This document shows, piece by piece, positions 16,767 through 24,908 of a stretch of DNA of 64,000 nucleotides. Position 1 is the first letter of the stretch, and every line of letters starts with the position of its first letter. The notes beneath the pieces are model-generated. The model did not search any database, was not told the origin of the DNA, and saw only the letters and a program-made list of their open reading frames with translations. The position numbers and the translations under genes were made by a program. Origin of the DNA: Oerskovia merdavium (GTDB lineage: Bacteria > Actinomycetota > Actinomycetes > Actinomycetales > Cellulomonadaceae); NCBI RefSeq assembly GCF_014836755.1, contig NZ_JACSQF010000007.1:1-64000 (forward strand), written 5' to 3'.

Positions 16767-17012
16767 CTACATGAGGTCGGCGAGGTCCGAGGCGATGGTG
16801 TCGACCTGCGGCCCGACGACGACCTGGACCACCCTGCCCGTCGTCATGACGCCGTAGGCCCCGGCCGCGCGCAGCGCTGCGACGTCCACCAGGGTCGGGT
16901 CCTTGACGAGCGAGCGCAGGCGCGTGGTGCAGGGGTCGATCTCCTCGATGTTCTCGACCCCGCCGAGGCCGGCGAGTATCGCGGCGGCCCGTGCTGCATC
17001 TGCTGCAGTCAT
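16767..17012 (-). CDS. PTS EIIB component (second copy)
   Basis: An 81-residue EIIB domain, phospho-cysteine C28 in IDPCTTRLRSLVKDP, ending VVVGPQVDTIASDLADLM. It is clearly paralogous to the downstream EIIB, with the same tail motif, which suggests a tandem duplication. It lies just after the GntR-type regulator gene on the same strand, 58 bp away, so the three IIB/IIA genes may be read from the regulator promoter. It resembles NagF, the free EIIB of the Streptomyces N-acetylglucosamine PTS. Confidence 0.9.
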   Translation of the reverse strand: MTAADAARAAAILAGLGGVENIEEIDPCTTRLRSLVKDPTLVDVAALRAAGAYGVMTTGRVVQVVVGPQVDTIASDLADLM

Positions 17013-17070
17013 CGCTGCATCCTTCCTGAGGTCGGTGGTGAGGTCGGTCCTACCCGGGGCGGCCCGCCCA

Positions 17071-17862
17071 TCAGCCGTCCGCCCCGTCCGCCGTGTCGTC
17101 GGCGTCGGGCTGGACCCGGGGGACGATGGTCGGTCGTGCTTCGCGCAGCGGGACGACGACGCTGTACCGGTCGCCGCGGTAGCACATCTGGGAGTACATG
17201 CAGGCGCCGTCGTCCGAGAACGTGCGCCGGTGGGCCCGCAGGACCGCGCGCCCTCCGTTCATGGCGAGGAGCGCGAGCTCCTTGGCCGTGGCCTCGGCCG
17301 CCAGGATCGTGTCCTCGCCCCACGTGGGTGCGTGGCCACGGACCTTCAGGGCGTCGTAGAGGCTGTCAGGGACGCCGTCGTCGAGCAGGTCGGGCGCGAG
17401 GTGGACAGGGACCCACGCACGCTCGACGCCCATGGGGGTCCCGTCGGCGAAGCGCAGGCGCTCGACGTAGTGCATGAGCTCGTCCTCGCCGCACCCGAGC
17501 GCCTCGGCGACGAGCCGTCCTGCGGGGGTCGTGCCGCTCTCGAGGACCTGCGTGCCCGGGACCATGCCACGGCGCCGAGCCTCCTCGCCGAACGTCGTGA
17601 GCCGCATCTCGAAGTCGGTGTGCTGCGGGGCCACGAAGGTGCCGCGCCCCTGCTCGCGCTGGAGGACACCGTCGGCCACGAGGGCGTCGAGGGCCTGGCG
17701 GACGGTCATCCGGGAGACGCCGAACTTCTCGGTGAGCACGCGCTCGGAGGGGACGGCGTCGCCGACGGCCAGCTCGCTCACGATCAGGTCGGCCAGGTAG
17801 GCACGGACGGCTTGGTACTTGTGCCCGCCCTTGGGTGCTTTGGCCTGCGTCGTCGCTGCCAC
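17071..17862 (-). CDS. GntR/HutC-family regulator, DasR/NagR-like
   Basis: A 263-residue regulator starting at GTG 17862. Residues about 15-80 are a GntR winged helix (AVPSERVLTEKFGVSRMTVRQALDAL, VLQREQGRGTFV). The C-terminal half is a UTRA effector domain (HYVERLRFADGTPMGVERAWVP, YRGDRYSVVVPLRE). In Streptomyces the DasR member of this family binds glucosamine 6-phosphate and represses N-acetylglucosamine uptake. Two dre-like sites lie within 100 bp upstream, between this gene and the EIIC gene, so it very likely controls both strands and itself. Confidence 0.88.
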   Translation of the reverse strand: MAATTQAKAPKGGHKYQAVRAYLADLIVSELAVGDAVPSERVLTEKFGVSRMTVRQALDALVADGVLQREQGRGTFVAPQHTDFEMRLTTFGEEARRRGMVPGTQVLESGTTPAGRLVAEALGCGEDELMHYVERLRFADGTPMGVERAWVPVHLAPDLLDDGVPDSLYDALKVRGHAPTWGEDTILAAEATAKELALLAMNGGRAVLRAHRRTFSDDGACMYSQMCYRGDRYSVVVPLREARPTIVPRVQPDADDTADGADG

Positions 17863-17910
17863 GTCGTCCTCACTCTCGGTGCCCCGGGGTGGCCAGGGCT
17901 TGACACATGA

Positions 17911-17951
17911 TGATGTCTAGACCACTCTTTGCGCAAGTGGTCCAGACAACT
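17911..17951. promoter_or_regulatory. two dre-like (DasR/NagR) operators
   Basis: Two near-palindromes match the DasR-responsive element AGTGGTCTAGACCACT: TGATGTCTAGACCACT at 17911-17926 (12 of 16) and AGTGGTCCAGACAACT at 17936-17951 (14 of 16). Their centres are 25 bp apart. They sit in the 235-bp region between the divergent GntR regulator and EIIC genes, and a TTGACA hexamer at 17900 just precedes them. This strongly suggests control by the adjacent GntR protein. Confidence 0.8.
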
Positions 17952-18097
17952 ATCGCGCCAAGGTCGGAACGATAGCGGGACCACAGCAACGACGCGCTCC
18001 CCGTCCGGTCCTGCGTCGCGATCTCGCCAGCTCGACCCAGTCCAACGGTGCGCACGTGGTCCCTCGGTGCGGCACCAGCGCCCGACGAGGAGTGCCC

Positions 18098-19558
18098 ATG
18101 ACGACCGCCGTCGACACACCGCGCGTGAAGCGCGGGATCCCCGGCTTCGCCCAGCTGCAGAGGGTCGGGCGATCCCTCATGCTCCCCATCGCCTCCCTGC
18201 CGGCCGCCGCCGTCCTGGTCCGCCTCGGCCAGGCCGACATGCTCGGGTCCGAGGGGGTCGCCGGGACGATCGGATGGATGCAGTACGTCGCGGACGTCCT
18301 CGGGGCGGCCGGGAACGCGCTCTTCGACAACCTGCCGCTCCTCTTCGCGGTCGGCGTGGCCGTCGGGTACGCCAAGAAGGCCGACGGCTCCACGGGGCTC
18401 GCAGCCGTCATGGGATACCTCGTGTTCAAGGGCGTGGGCGACGCGCTCTCGCCCGCGATCCTCGGCGAGGCGCCCCCGGGAACCGAGCAGCCGCTCATCG
18501 ACTACGGGGTCCTCGGCGGGATCGTCATGGGCCTGGTCGCCGCGCTCCTCTTCCAGCGGTACTACCGGATCAAGCTCCCTGCCTACCTCGCGTTCTTCGG
18601 TGGCCGCCGCTTCGTCCCGATCGTCACGGCGGGTGCCGCCGTCGTGATCGCCGTCCTGGGAGCCCTCGCCTACCACTGGTTCGAGGCAGGCTTCACGGCC
18701 CTCGGCACCTGGGTCACGGGCTCGACGATCATCGGGGCGTTCGTCTACGGCACGGTCAACCGCCTCCTCGTGCCCCTCGGCCTGCACCACCTGCTCAACT
18801 CGATGCCCTGGCTCCAGTTCGGGGACTACACCGACCAGAACGGTGCGGTCTGGCACGGCGACATCGCGCGGTTCCTGCACGGAGACCCCACGGCGGGGAC
18901 GTTCATGACGGGCTTCTTCCCGATCTTCATGTTCGCCCTGCCCGCGGCCGCGCTCGCGATCGTGCACACCTCCAAGCCGCAGCACCGCAAGGTGGTCGGC
19001 GGCATCATGGGCTCGGCCGCGCTCGTCGCGTTCGTCACGGGCCTGACCGAGCCGCTCGAGTTCGCGTTCGTCTACGTCGCCTACCCGCTGTACGCGATCC
19101 ACGCCGTCCTCACGGGCACCTCGCTCGCGCTCGTCAACGCGCTCGGCGTCAAGTCCGGGTTCGGGTTCTCCGCCGGCGCGATCGACTACCTGCTGAACTT
19201 CCGCATCGCGTCCATGCCCCTGCTGCTCATCCTGATCGGGCTGGGCTACGCGGTCGTCTACTACTTCCTCTTCCGGTTCGTCATCACGCGGTGGAACCTG
19301 CGGACGCCTGGGCGCGAGGAGGACGACCCGCCCGGTGAGTCGCTGCCCGGCGGCTCACCTCCGGGCGAGTCCCTGCCCAGCGAGCCCGTCGAGCGCGGGA
19401 CCTCCCGCGACGGGCGCGCCGCAGAGGCGGCGCCGCCCGCCCCGGACCCGGACCCGGATCCCGCCCCGGACCCGGACCCGGACCCTGACCCGCACCCCCC
19501 GACATCGCCCGACCCCAGCACCCCGCCCCCGAACGCCGACGTCAGGAGCAGCTCATGA
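18098..19558 (+). CDS. PTS EIIC component, probably N-acetylglucosamine-specific
   Basis: A 486-residue membrane permease of the glucose/N-acetylglucosamine EIIC family. I chose ATG 18098, with GACGAGGAG 6 bases upstream. About ten hydrophobic segments occupy residues 25-405. The conserved motif VTGLTEPLEFAFVYVAYPLY and the NSMPWLQFG region are those of NagE-type permeases. The last 80 residues are an unusual Pro/Asp/Ser/Glu-rich tail with runs of DPDPDP. The substrate is inferred from the DasR-like regulator and dre sites. Its stop overlaps the ptsI start (ATGA). Confidence 0.88.
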   Translation: MTTAVDTPRVKRGIPGFAQLQRVGRSLMLPIASLPAAAVLVRLGQADMLGSEGVAGTIGWMQYVADVLGAAGNALFDNLPLLFAVGVAVGYAKKADGSTGLAAVMGYLVFKGVGDALSPAILGEAPPGTEQPLIDYGVLGGIVMGLVAALLFQRYYRIKLPAYLAFFGGRRFVPIVTAGAAVVIAVLGALAYHWFEAGFTALGTWVTGSTIIGAFVYGTVNRLLVPLGLHHLLNSMPWLQFGDYTDQNGAVWHGDIARFLHGDPTAGTFMTGFFPIFMFALPAAALAIVHTSKPQHRKVVGGIMGSAALVAFVTGLTEPLEFAFVYVAYPLYAIHAVLTGTSLALVNALGVKSGFGFSAGAIDYLLNFRIASMPLLLILIGLGYAVVYYFLFRFVITRWNLRTPGREEDDPPGESLPGGSPPGESLPSEPVERGTSRDGRAAEAAPPAPDPDPDPAPDPDPDPDPHPPTSPDPSTPPPNADVRSSS

Positions 19559-21294
19559 GCACCGCCCTCCGCACCCCTTCGGACCACCGTGCCCGCGCCC
19601 CGCGCCGGGGGACGCACCCTGCGTTGAGCGGGGTCGGCGTCAGCCCCGGACGGAGCATCGGCGTCGTCGCGACCATGCCGGCCCCCGTGCCCGAGCCGCC
19701 CGTCGGGGAGGTGGACGACGCCGCAGACCTGGAGCGCGTCGTCGGCGCGATCGAGGCGGCCGTCCGGGCGGTCCGCGAGGACCTCATGGACCGGGCGGCC
19801 TGCGCGAGCGGGACGGCTTCCGAGGTCCTGACCGTCACGGCGGCCATGGCCGGCGACCCGACGCTCCTCAAGGAGGCCGTGCGCCGGGTGCGCGAGCGTC
19901 GCGCGACCCCGACGCGCGCGGTCTGGGAGGCGGGCAGCGCGCTCGCCGACCGGCTGGAGTCCCTGGGTGGGGTGATGGCAGGCCGCGCCCGGGACGTGCG
20001 GGACGTCCGCGACCGGATCGTGTCCTCGCTCCTGGGGCTGTGCCCGCCCGGGGTGCCGGACCGGGACCGCCCGTTCGTCCTCGTCGCCGACGACCTGGCC
20101 CCCGCCGACACGGCCACGCTCAACCCCGACCGGGTCGCGGCGATCGTCACGACGGGCGGCGGGCCCACGTCCCACACGGCGATCCTCGCGCGCTCGCTCG
20201 GGATCCCGGCGATCGTCGCGGTCGCGGGGGCGGGCAGCCTGCGTGACGGCGAGACCGTCCTGGTGGACGGCTCGCGGGGATCGGTCGAGCGCGACCCGTC
20301 GCCCGACGACGTCGCGCACCTCGCGCGCGCCGCGCAGCGTCCTTCGGTCTTCCGGGCGTTCGACGGGACGGGCCGGACCGCCGACGGGGTCCGGGTCCAG
20401 CTCCTCGCCAACGTCTCGGACGCGCGCGAGGCGCGCGACGCGGCTGCGGCCGGGGCCGAGGGGGTGGGGCTCTTCCGCACCGAGCTCTCGTTCCTGGGCA
20501 GGGACGCCGAGCCCGAGCTGGCCGAGCAGGTCGCGGCCTACCGTGCGGTGCTCGCGGAGTTCCCGGGTCGCAGGGTCGTGGTCCGCACGCTCGACGCGGG
20601 CGTCGACAAGCCGCTGGCGTTCGTCGGGGCGACCGTCGAGCCCAACCCAGCGCTCGGCGTGCGGGGGCTCCGGACCGCGGTGCGCTTCCCGCAGGTCCTG
20701 GACCGTCAGCTCGAGGCGATCGCGCTCGCGGCGGCCGCGGAGTCCGCCGACGTGTGGGTCATGGCCCCCATGGTCGCGACGCCCGACGAGGCCCACGAGT
20801 TCGTGGACGCGTGCCGCGCGCACGGGCTGGCGTCGGCGGGGGTCATGATCGAGGTCCCGGCCGCCGCCCTCCAGTCGCGCTGGCTGCTCGAGCACGCCGA
20901 CTTCGCGAGCCTCGGCACCAACGACCTCACGCAGTACACGATGGCCGCGGACCGGGAGCTCGGTGGGCTCGCGTCCTTGTCGACGTCGTGGCAGCCCGCC
21001 GTGCTCGCCCTGATCCACGCGGCGTGCCAGGGAGGCGAGGCCAGCGGCCGCCCGGTCGGGGTGTGCGGCGAGGCGGCAGCCGACCCGGCCCTCGCGGCGG
21101 TGCTCGTGGGCCTGGGCGTCACGTCGCTCTCGATGACCCCGCGCGCCCTGGGCGACGTCGCCGCCGTGCTCGCGTCGACGACGTCACGCGAGTGCGTCGA
21201 CCTGGCCCGCCTGGCGCTCGCCGCACCGACCGCGGGCGCTGCGCGCGCTGCGGTCCGTCGGCGCCTGACCGTCCTGGAGCGACTGGGGCTCTAG
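19555..21294 (+). CDS. ptsI: PTS enzyme I (phosphoenolpyruvate-protein phosphotransferase)
   Basis: A 579-residue cytoplasmic enzyme that transfers phosphate from phosphoenolpyruvate to HPr. The active-site histidine is H207 in GGGPTSHTAILARSLGIPA, about 15-20 residues later than in Escherichia coli because of an N-terminal extension. The PEP-binding barrel shows GVGLFRTELSFLGR, NDLTQYTMAADRELGGL and GVCGEAAADPALAAVL. The gene starts inside the EIIC stop (ATGA overlap), so the two are co-translated. It ends in front of the convergent ptsH gene, placing all general PTS components together. Confidence 0.96.
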   Translation: MSTALRTPSDHRARAPRRGTHPALSGVGVSPGRSIGVVATMPAPVPEPPVGEVDDAADLERVVGAIEAAVRAVREDLMDRAACASGTASEVLTVTAAMAGDPTLLKEAVRRVRERRATPTRAVWEAGSALADRLESLGGVMAGRARDVRDVRDRIVSSLLGLCPPGVPDRDRPFVLVADDLAPADTATLNPDRVAAIVTTGGGPTSHTAILARSLGIPAIVAVAGAGSLRDGETVLVDGSRGSVERDPSPDDVAHLARAAQRPSVFRAFDGTGRTADGVRVQLLANVSDAREARDAAAAGAEGVGLFRTELSFLGRDAEPELAEQVAAYRAVLAEFPGRRVVVRTLDAGVDKPLAFVGATVEPNPALGVRGLRTAVRFPQVLDRQLEAIALAAAAESADVWVMAPMVATPDEAHEFVDACRAHGLASAGVMIEVPAAALQSRWLLEHADFASLGTNDLTQYTMAADRELGGLASLSTSWQPAVLALIHAACQGGEASGRPVGVCGEAAADPALAAVLVGLGVTSLSMTPRALGDVAAVLASTTSRECVDLARLALAAPTAGAARAAVRRRLTVLERLGL

Positions 21295-21344
21295 GGCACG
21301 GCGTCTCGCCCCCTCGGGGTACGGGGGAGCGACGTGCCGTGCGA

Positions 21345-21442
21345 CCTGCCCGACGGCGGAGCCCGGGCCGGGTCGTCGCCTCACCTCCGGGGGCCCCGGG
21401 AGGCGGGCCGACGACGCGGCGTGCGCGCCGCCGTCGGGCAGG
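21345..21442. terminator. long inverted repeat between convergent ptsI and ptsH
   Basis: Perfect 15-bp arms CCTGCCCGACGGCGG (21345-21359) and its complement (21428-21442) surround a 68-nt GC-rich centre that can fold further (CACCTCCGGGGGCCCCGGGAGG). It lies between the stops of ptsI and ptsH and can end both transcripts. The first 25 bases closely match a sequence at 37328. Confidence 0.6.
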
Positions 21443-21466
21443 ATCGTGGAGGGAGCCACCGAGGGC

Positions 21467-21733
21467 TCAGGCAGAGTCCTGCTCGAGGTACGCGACGAGC
21501 GACTCGAGCGCGGCCAGGGCCCGCTCGTCGTCGGTGTCCGTGGACAGGACGACCTCGTCGCCGTGACCAGCCCCCAGCGTCATGACACCGAGGATCGAGG
21601 ATGCGTCGACGGCCTCGCCGTCGCCCTTGCGGATGGTCACGGGCACAGCCTGCTTTCCTGCTTCGGCGGCGAACAACGCCGCGGGGCGCGCGTGCAGCCC
21701 GTCGGGGAGAGCGACGACGGCGGTACGTTCCAC
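21467..21733 (-). CDS. ptsH: PTS phosphocarrier protein HPr
   Basis: An 88-residue HPr starting at GTG 21733, with AGGAGG upstream. The phospho-histidine is H14 in DGLHARPAALFAAEAG, and the regulatory serine region is ASSILGVMTLGAGHGDEV (S46). It relays phosphate from enzyme I to the EIIA encoded 5 kb away. It is convergent with ptsI rather than in its operon, which is common in actinobacteria. Confidence 0.95.
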   Translation of the reverse strand: MERTAVVALPDGLHARPAALFAAEAGKQAVPVTIRKGDGEAVDASSILGVMTLGAGHGDEVVLSTDTDDERALAALESLVAYLEQDSA

Positions 21734-21846
21734 GAGGGTCCTCCTGTGCTCTGGACGGCTGCGACGGTCAGCATCCTGCCAGAGTTCGGAGGCCCCGACG
21801 GACGACCTGTGAACGACGCACATCCGTCGGGGCTAGGGTGGCGGAC

Positions 21847-22767
21847 ATGCGCGAAGCGACGACGCCCGACGCCCAGCCGCCCGTCCCGGGCGAACCCGGC
21901 GAGGGCGAGCCCAGCACGGGCGACGAGCCCCGGATCAAGGTCACGCTGTCCAGCGCGAGCGTGTACCCGCGCAAGGCGCCGTTCGCGTTCGAGGCCGCGG
22001 CCCACCTGGGGTACGACGGCATGGAGGTCATGGTCTGGTCCGACTCGACGACCCAGGACGCCAAGGCTCTCGCCAAGCTCTCGGCCGACGTGGGCGTCCC
22101 GATCCGCAGCGTGCACGCCCCCACGCTCCTGGTCAGCCAGCGCGTGTGGGGGCGCCTGCCGGGCCCCAAGCTCGAGCGCACCGTGGACCTCGCGCTCGAG
22201 CTGGGCGCGGGGACGGTCGTGGTGCACCCGCCGTTCCGCTGGCAGGGCCTGTACGCACGCGGGTTCGCCGACCACGTGCGCGAGCTCAACGCGGCGACGG
22301 GCGTGACGATCGCGGTCGAGAACATGTACCCGTGGCGCGGGCGCAAGCGCGAGGTCCAGGCGTACCTGCCCGGCTGGGACCCCACCGACCACCCCTACGA
22401 CAAGGTGACGCTCGACCTCTCGCACGCGGCAGTGGCCCGGCAGAACAGCCTCGACCTGCTCGACGTGTTCGGCGACCGGCTCGCGCACGTGCACCTCGCC
22501 GACGGGACCGACTCCATGTCGGACGAGCACCTGGTGCCCGGCCGCGGGGGCCAGCCGTGCGACAAGGTGCTGGGCGAGCTCGTGCGCCGGGGGTGGGAGG
22601 GCGACGTCGTGGTCGAGATCGCGACCCGGCGGGCGCGGACCGCGGCCGAGCGCTTCGAGGACCTCGCGGCGTCGCTCGCGTTCGCGCGCACCTACCTCCA
22701 GCCCGGGCAGCACGCCGAGTACGAGCCGCCGCCGGGGCACGAGCACCGGCACCTGGACGCCTGGTAG
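21847..22767 (+). CDS. sugar phosphate isomerase/epimerase family TIM barrel
   Basis: A 306-residue protein of the xylose-isomerase-like / AP-endonuclease 2 superfamily. After 30 disordered residues the barrel runs through KVTLSSASVYP, VHAPTLL, VVVHPPFRW, AVENMYPW, LDLSHAAV and AHVHLADGTD. The Glu, Asp and His residues in these motifs are the usual metal ligands. EHLVPGRGGQPCDKVL and VVVEIATRRA close the barrel. The exact reaction cannot be read from sequence. It is divergent from ptsH, but I see no shared pathway evidence. Confidence 0.85.
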   Translation: MREATTPDAQPPVPGEPGEGEPSTGDEPRIKVTLSSASVYPRKAPFAFEAAAHLGYDGMEVMVWSDSTTQDAKALAKLSADVGVPIRSVHAPTLLVSQRVWGRLPGPKLERTVDLALELGAGTVVVHPPFRWQGLYARGFADHVRELNAATGVTIAVENMYPWRGRKREVQAYLPGWDPTDHPYDKVTLDLSHAAVARQNSLDLLDVFGDRLAHVHLADGTDSMSDEHLVPGRGGQPCDKVLGELVRRGWEGDVVVEIATRRARTAAERFEDLAASLAFARTYLQPGQHAEYEPPPGHEHRHLDAW

Positions 22768-22806
22768 GGCTGGTAGGGGTCGAGCGGGGTGCGCCGGGTG
22801 AGCCGG

Positions 22807-22890
22807 GTGCCGAGAACGGGGTTGCGTTCGTTCTGAGGGGCAGGACGAACACGACCCCGTCCTCGACCGCACGGAACCTCGTGCTCGGCG
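22807..22890. repeat. family-1 multi-arm hairpin (diverged copy)
   Basis: The left arm CGAGAACGGGGTTGCGTTCG (22811-22830) pairs with 22846-22865 (17 of 20), followed by a third arm ending ACCTCGTGCTCGG (to 22888) that matches the right arm of the copies at 10576 and 23854. It lies in the 256-bp gap between two convergent genes (isomerase-like and HdeD-like), where it can act as a terminator. Confidence 0.75.
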
Positions 22891-22979
22891 GGGGCGGCCG
22901 GTGCACTCGTCCGTGCCGGTCGACCGCCGGTGCCGGTCGACCGGCCGGGACCGCCGCCGTCGGGCTCGCCCCAGCAGTC

Positions 22980-23051
22980 GGGCCTGCCTACGCCGTCGGG
23001 CCCGCCTACGCCGTCGAGCCCGTCTACGCCGTCGGGCCTGCCTGCGCCGCC
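22980..23051. repeat. 18-bp tandem repeat across the 3' end of the HdeD-like gene
   Basis: Four 18-bp units of the form GGGCCTGCCTACGCCGTC lie at 22980, 22998, 23016 and 23034, with a few substitutions. On the minus strand each unit that reads GGCGTAG can supply a TAG in the frame of the HdeD-like protein. The stop at 23024-23026 lies within the third unit. Confidence 0.85.
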
Positions 23052-23647
23052 GGCCTCGCGAGCGCGGCCTTGGCGTCCTTCGCGGCCGTGCTCTGCGCGA
23101 ACGCCGCGACGAGGATCACGACGCCCGTCACGACGAGGTAGAGGCCCAGGAGGACCGTGATGGTCTGCAGCCCGGTCACGGGGCTCACGAGGACCAGGAT
23201 GCCGAACACGACCCACAGCGCGGCCGTGGCGAGCTCCCAGTCCCAGCCGGGTTCGCGGGTCCTGCGGGCGCGCAGCGCGCCGACGAGCCCCACGAGCCCC
23301 GCGACGAGCGCCCAGATGCCCACGAGCCGCAGCACGAGCGTGACGCTCGCCGAGGGCCAGGCCGCGAGCGTGATGCCGACCGCGATCCCCAGGCCTCCTA
23401 CGACCCAGCGCCACACGCCGCCCTCGCCGTTCTTGCGCTGCCGCCCGGCCTCGATCAGGAAGAGGACCCCCTGGAGGGCGGCCATCGCGGCCACGAGCCA
23501 CGTGAGCCACTGGATGCCGCGGTCGGGCTCGACGAACAGCACCACGCCGATCACGAGGAACAGGATGCCGCGCAGGTACGCGAGGCCCCACAGGCGGCGG
23601 GCGATCTTGGAGGTGCGTCCGGTGAGGGACTCGTCCTGCTCGGTCAT
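23024..23647 (-). CDS. HdeD/DUF308-family membrane protein
   Basis: A 207-residue integral membrane protein with six predicted transmembrane helices in three pairs, for example GILFLVIGVVLFVEPDRGI, LVAAMAALQGVLFLIEAG and TVLLGLYLVVTGVVILVAA. This pattern, with a VEPDRG-like turn, is that of the DUF308/HdeD acid-resistance family. ATG 23647 fits the start of homology. The C-terminal tail is Ala-rich and ends within an 18-bp tandem repeat. The function in actinobacteria is unknown. The regulator upstream on the same strand is probably unrelated because a hairpin element separates them. Confidence 0.85.
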   Translation of the reverse strand: MTEQDESLTGRTSKIARRLWGLAYLRGILFLVIGVVLFVEPDRGIQWLTWLVAAMAALQGVLFLIEAGRQRKNGEGGVWRWVVGGLGIAVGITLAAWPSASVTLVLRLVGIWALVAGLVGLVGALRARRTREPGWDWELATAALWVVFGILVLVSPVTGLQTITVLLGLYLVVTGVVILVAAFAQSTAAKDAKAALARPAAQAGPTA

Positions 23648-23792
23648 GGGGTCCACCGTCCTCGCGGGGCCTGCCCCCGGCGGGTCCGTGGGCGTCGCAG
23701 GGCCTCGTTCCTGGGAACGTAGCGCGCGGGGGTGCCGGGCGCGCGGCGGACCCGCGCGGGCTCGCGGTCGAGCGAGGAGTTCACCCGGCCGG

Positions 23793-23877
23793 CGTGCCGA
23801 GCACGGGGTTCCGCGCGGTCGAGCACGAGGTTGCGGTCGTCCAGGGCGGCAGAACGACCGCAACCTCGTGCTCGGCA
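23793..23877. repeat. family-1 multi-arm intergenic hairpin
   Basis: The perfect 21-bp stem (23820-23840 with 23854-23874) is identical in arm sequence to the one at 10542-10596, and the loop differs by only a few bases. An imperfect extra arm, GTGCCGAGCACGGGGTTCCG, precedes it from about 23793. It lies between the TetR gene stop and the HdeD-like gene start, both minus strand, so it stands at the 3' end of the TetR gene. The rest of this 269-bp gap shows nothing else I can name. Confidence 0.88.
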
Positions 23878-23916
23878 CCCGCAGGGCCCGCGCCCCGGCA
23901 TCCGAAGGGTCGGCCG

Positions 23917-24798
23917 TCAGTCCTGCTCGCGGGCCCGGTCGATCGTCATCTCGACCCCGTCGAGCAGCCGGTCGAGCGACGCGTCGAACGGGTCGGTGGG
24001 TGTGTCGAACCCGCCGGCCTCCCAGATCCGGGTCATGACGGGGTAGCGCTCGACGTCGAACCAGTCGGCCCAGAAGCTGCTCATCGACGTCCAGTACTCG
24101 TCGCTGCTCATGCCGCTCGCGTCGTTCTCGACGGTCTCAGCCACAGCGGCCCGTGCGAGGCCGCGCACGAACGCGTCGACCAGCCCCAGGATCTCGACGA
24201 CCTGGTCGGCGGGCAGCCCGGTGTCGACGAGCGTCCGCAGCCCGGCCTCCTGGGCGTCGAGCACGTGCGGCGACAAGGGGAGGCGCCACATGTTGGTCTG
24301 CAGGATCCAGGGGTGTCGCTGGTAGAGGTGCCAGACCTCGCGCGCGTACCGCGACAGGCCCTCGCGCCAGGGGGCGTCGGCCGGGGGCAGGTCGAGCTCG
24401 CCGAACGCCCGGTCGATCATGAGGTCGACGAGCTCGGTGCGCCCGGGCACGTAGGTGTAGAGCGACATGGCGCCCACACCCAGGCGTGCGGCGACGCGGC
24501 GCATCGAGAGGGCCTCGAGCCCGACCTCCTGCGCGACCGCGGTCCCGGCCTCGACGACCTCGGCGAGGGTCAGGCGCGCCTTGCGCCCGCGCGTGGGCGG
24601 CGCGGGCGGGTCCCACAGGAGCGCGAGGCGCCGGGTCACGTCGTCGGGGCGGGGGACCTGGTCGGTCGGGTCGTCCACGACGTCCTCCACGACGTCGTCC
24701 GTGCCGTCAGCGCCGGCGTCGGCGTCGACCGATGAGTCGGGGGTCCGGGCGGAGTCCACCCCGTCGGAGGGGACGGGGGTGACGGTGTTGCTGGCCAT
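23917..24798 (-). CDS. TetR-family regulator of the adjacent ABC exporter
   Basis: A 293-residue regulator starting at ATG 24798, with GGGAGGA 7 bases upstream. The first 65 residues are acidic and disordered. The HTH follows (LTLAEVVEAGTAVAQEVGLEALSMRRVAARLGVG, then AMSLYTYVPGRTELVDLM). The C-terminal domain with DAPWREGLSRYAREVW and HPWILQTNMWR resembles the TetR_C group of TetA/drug-resistance regulators. It is divergent from a two-gene ABC exporter, and two GTACNCCGTAYG boxes lie between them. Confidence 0.9.
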   Translation of the reverse strand: MASNTVTPVPSDGVDSARTPDSSVDADAGADGTDDVVEDVVDDPTDQVPRPDDVTRRLALLWDPPAPPTRGRKARLTLAEVVEAGTAVAQEVGLEALSMRRVAARLGVGAMSLYTYVPGRTELVDLMIDRAFGELDLPPADAPWREGLSRYAREVWHLYQRHPWILQTNMWRLPLSPHVLDAQEAGLRTLVDTGLPADQVVEILGLVDAFVRGLARAAVAETVENDASGMSSDEYWTSMSSFWADWFDVERYPVMTRIWEAGGFDTPTDPFDASLDRLLDGVEMTIDRAREQD

Positions 24799-24847
24799 GG
24801 TGCCTGATCCTCCCACTTCCGCGCGGTTCCGGGGACCCTTCAGTTCC

Positions 24848-24893
24848 CGTACGCCGTATGCTAACGTGAAATCTCTTTCCGGTACACCGTACG
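24848..24893. promoter_or_regulatory. divergent promoter with two TetR operator boxes
   Basis: CGTACGCCGTATG at 24848-24860 and CGGTACACCGTACG at 24880-24893 share the core GTACNCCGTAYG, typical of TetR_C-type drug regulators. TATGCT at 24857-24862 is a plus-strand -10 candidate overlapping the first box, and TAGCAT on the minus strand covers the same bases. Repressor bound there would shut both the ABC operon and the regulator gene. Confidence 0.6.
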
Positions 24894-24908
24894 TGAGAGA
24901 CGTGAGCC

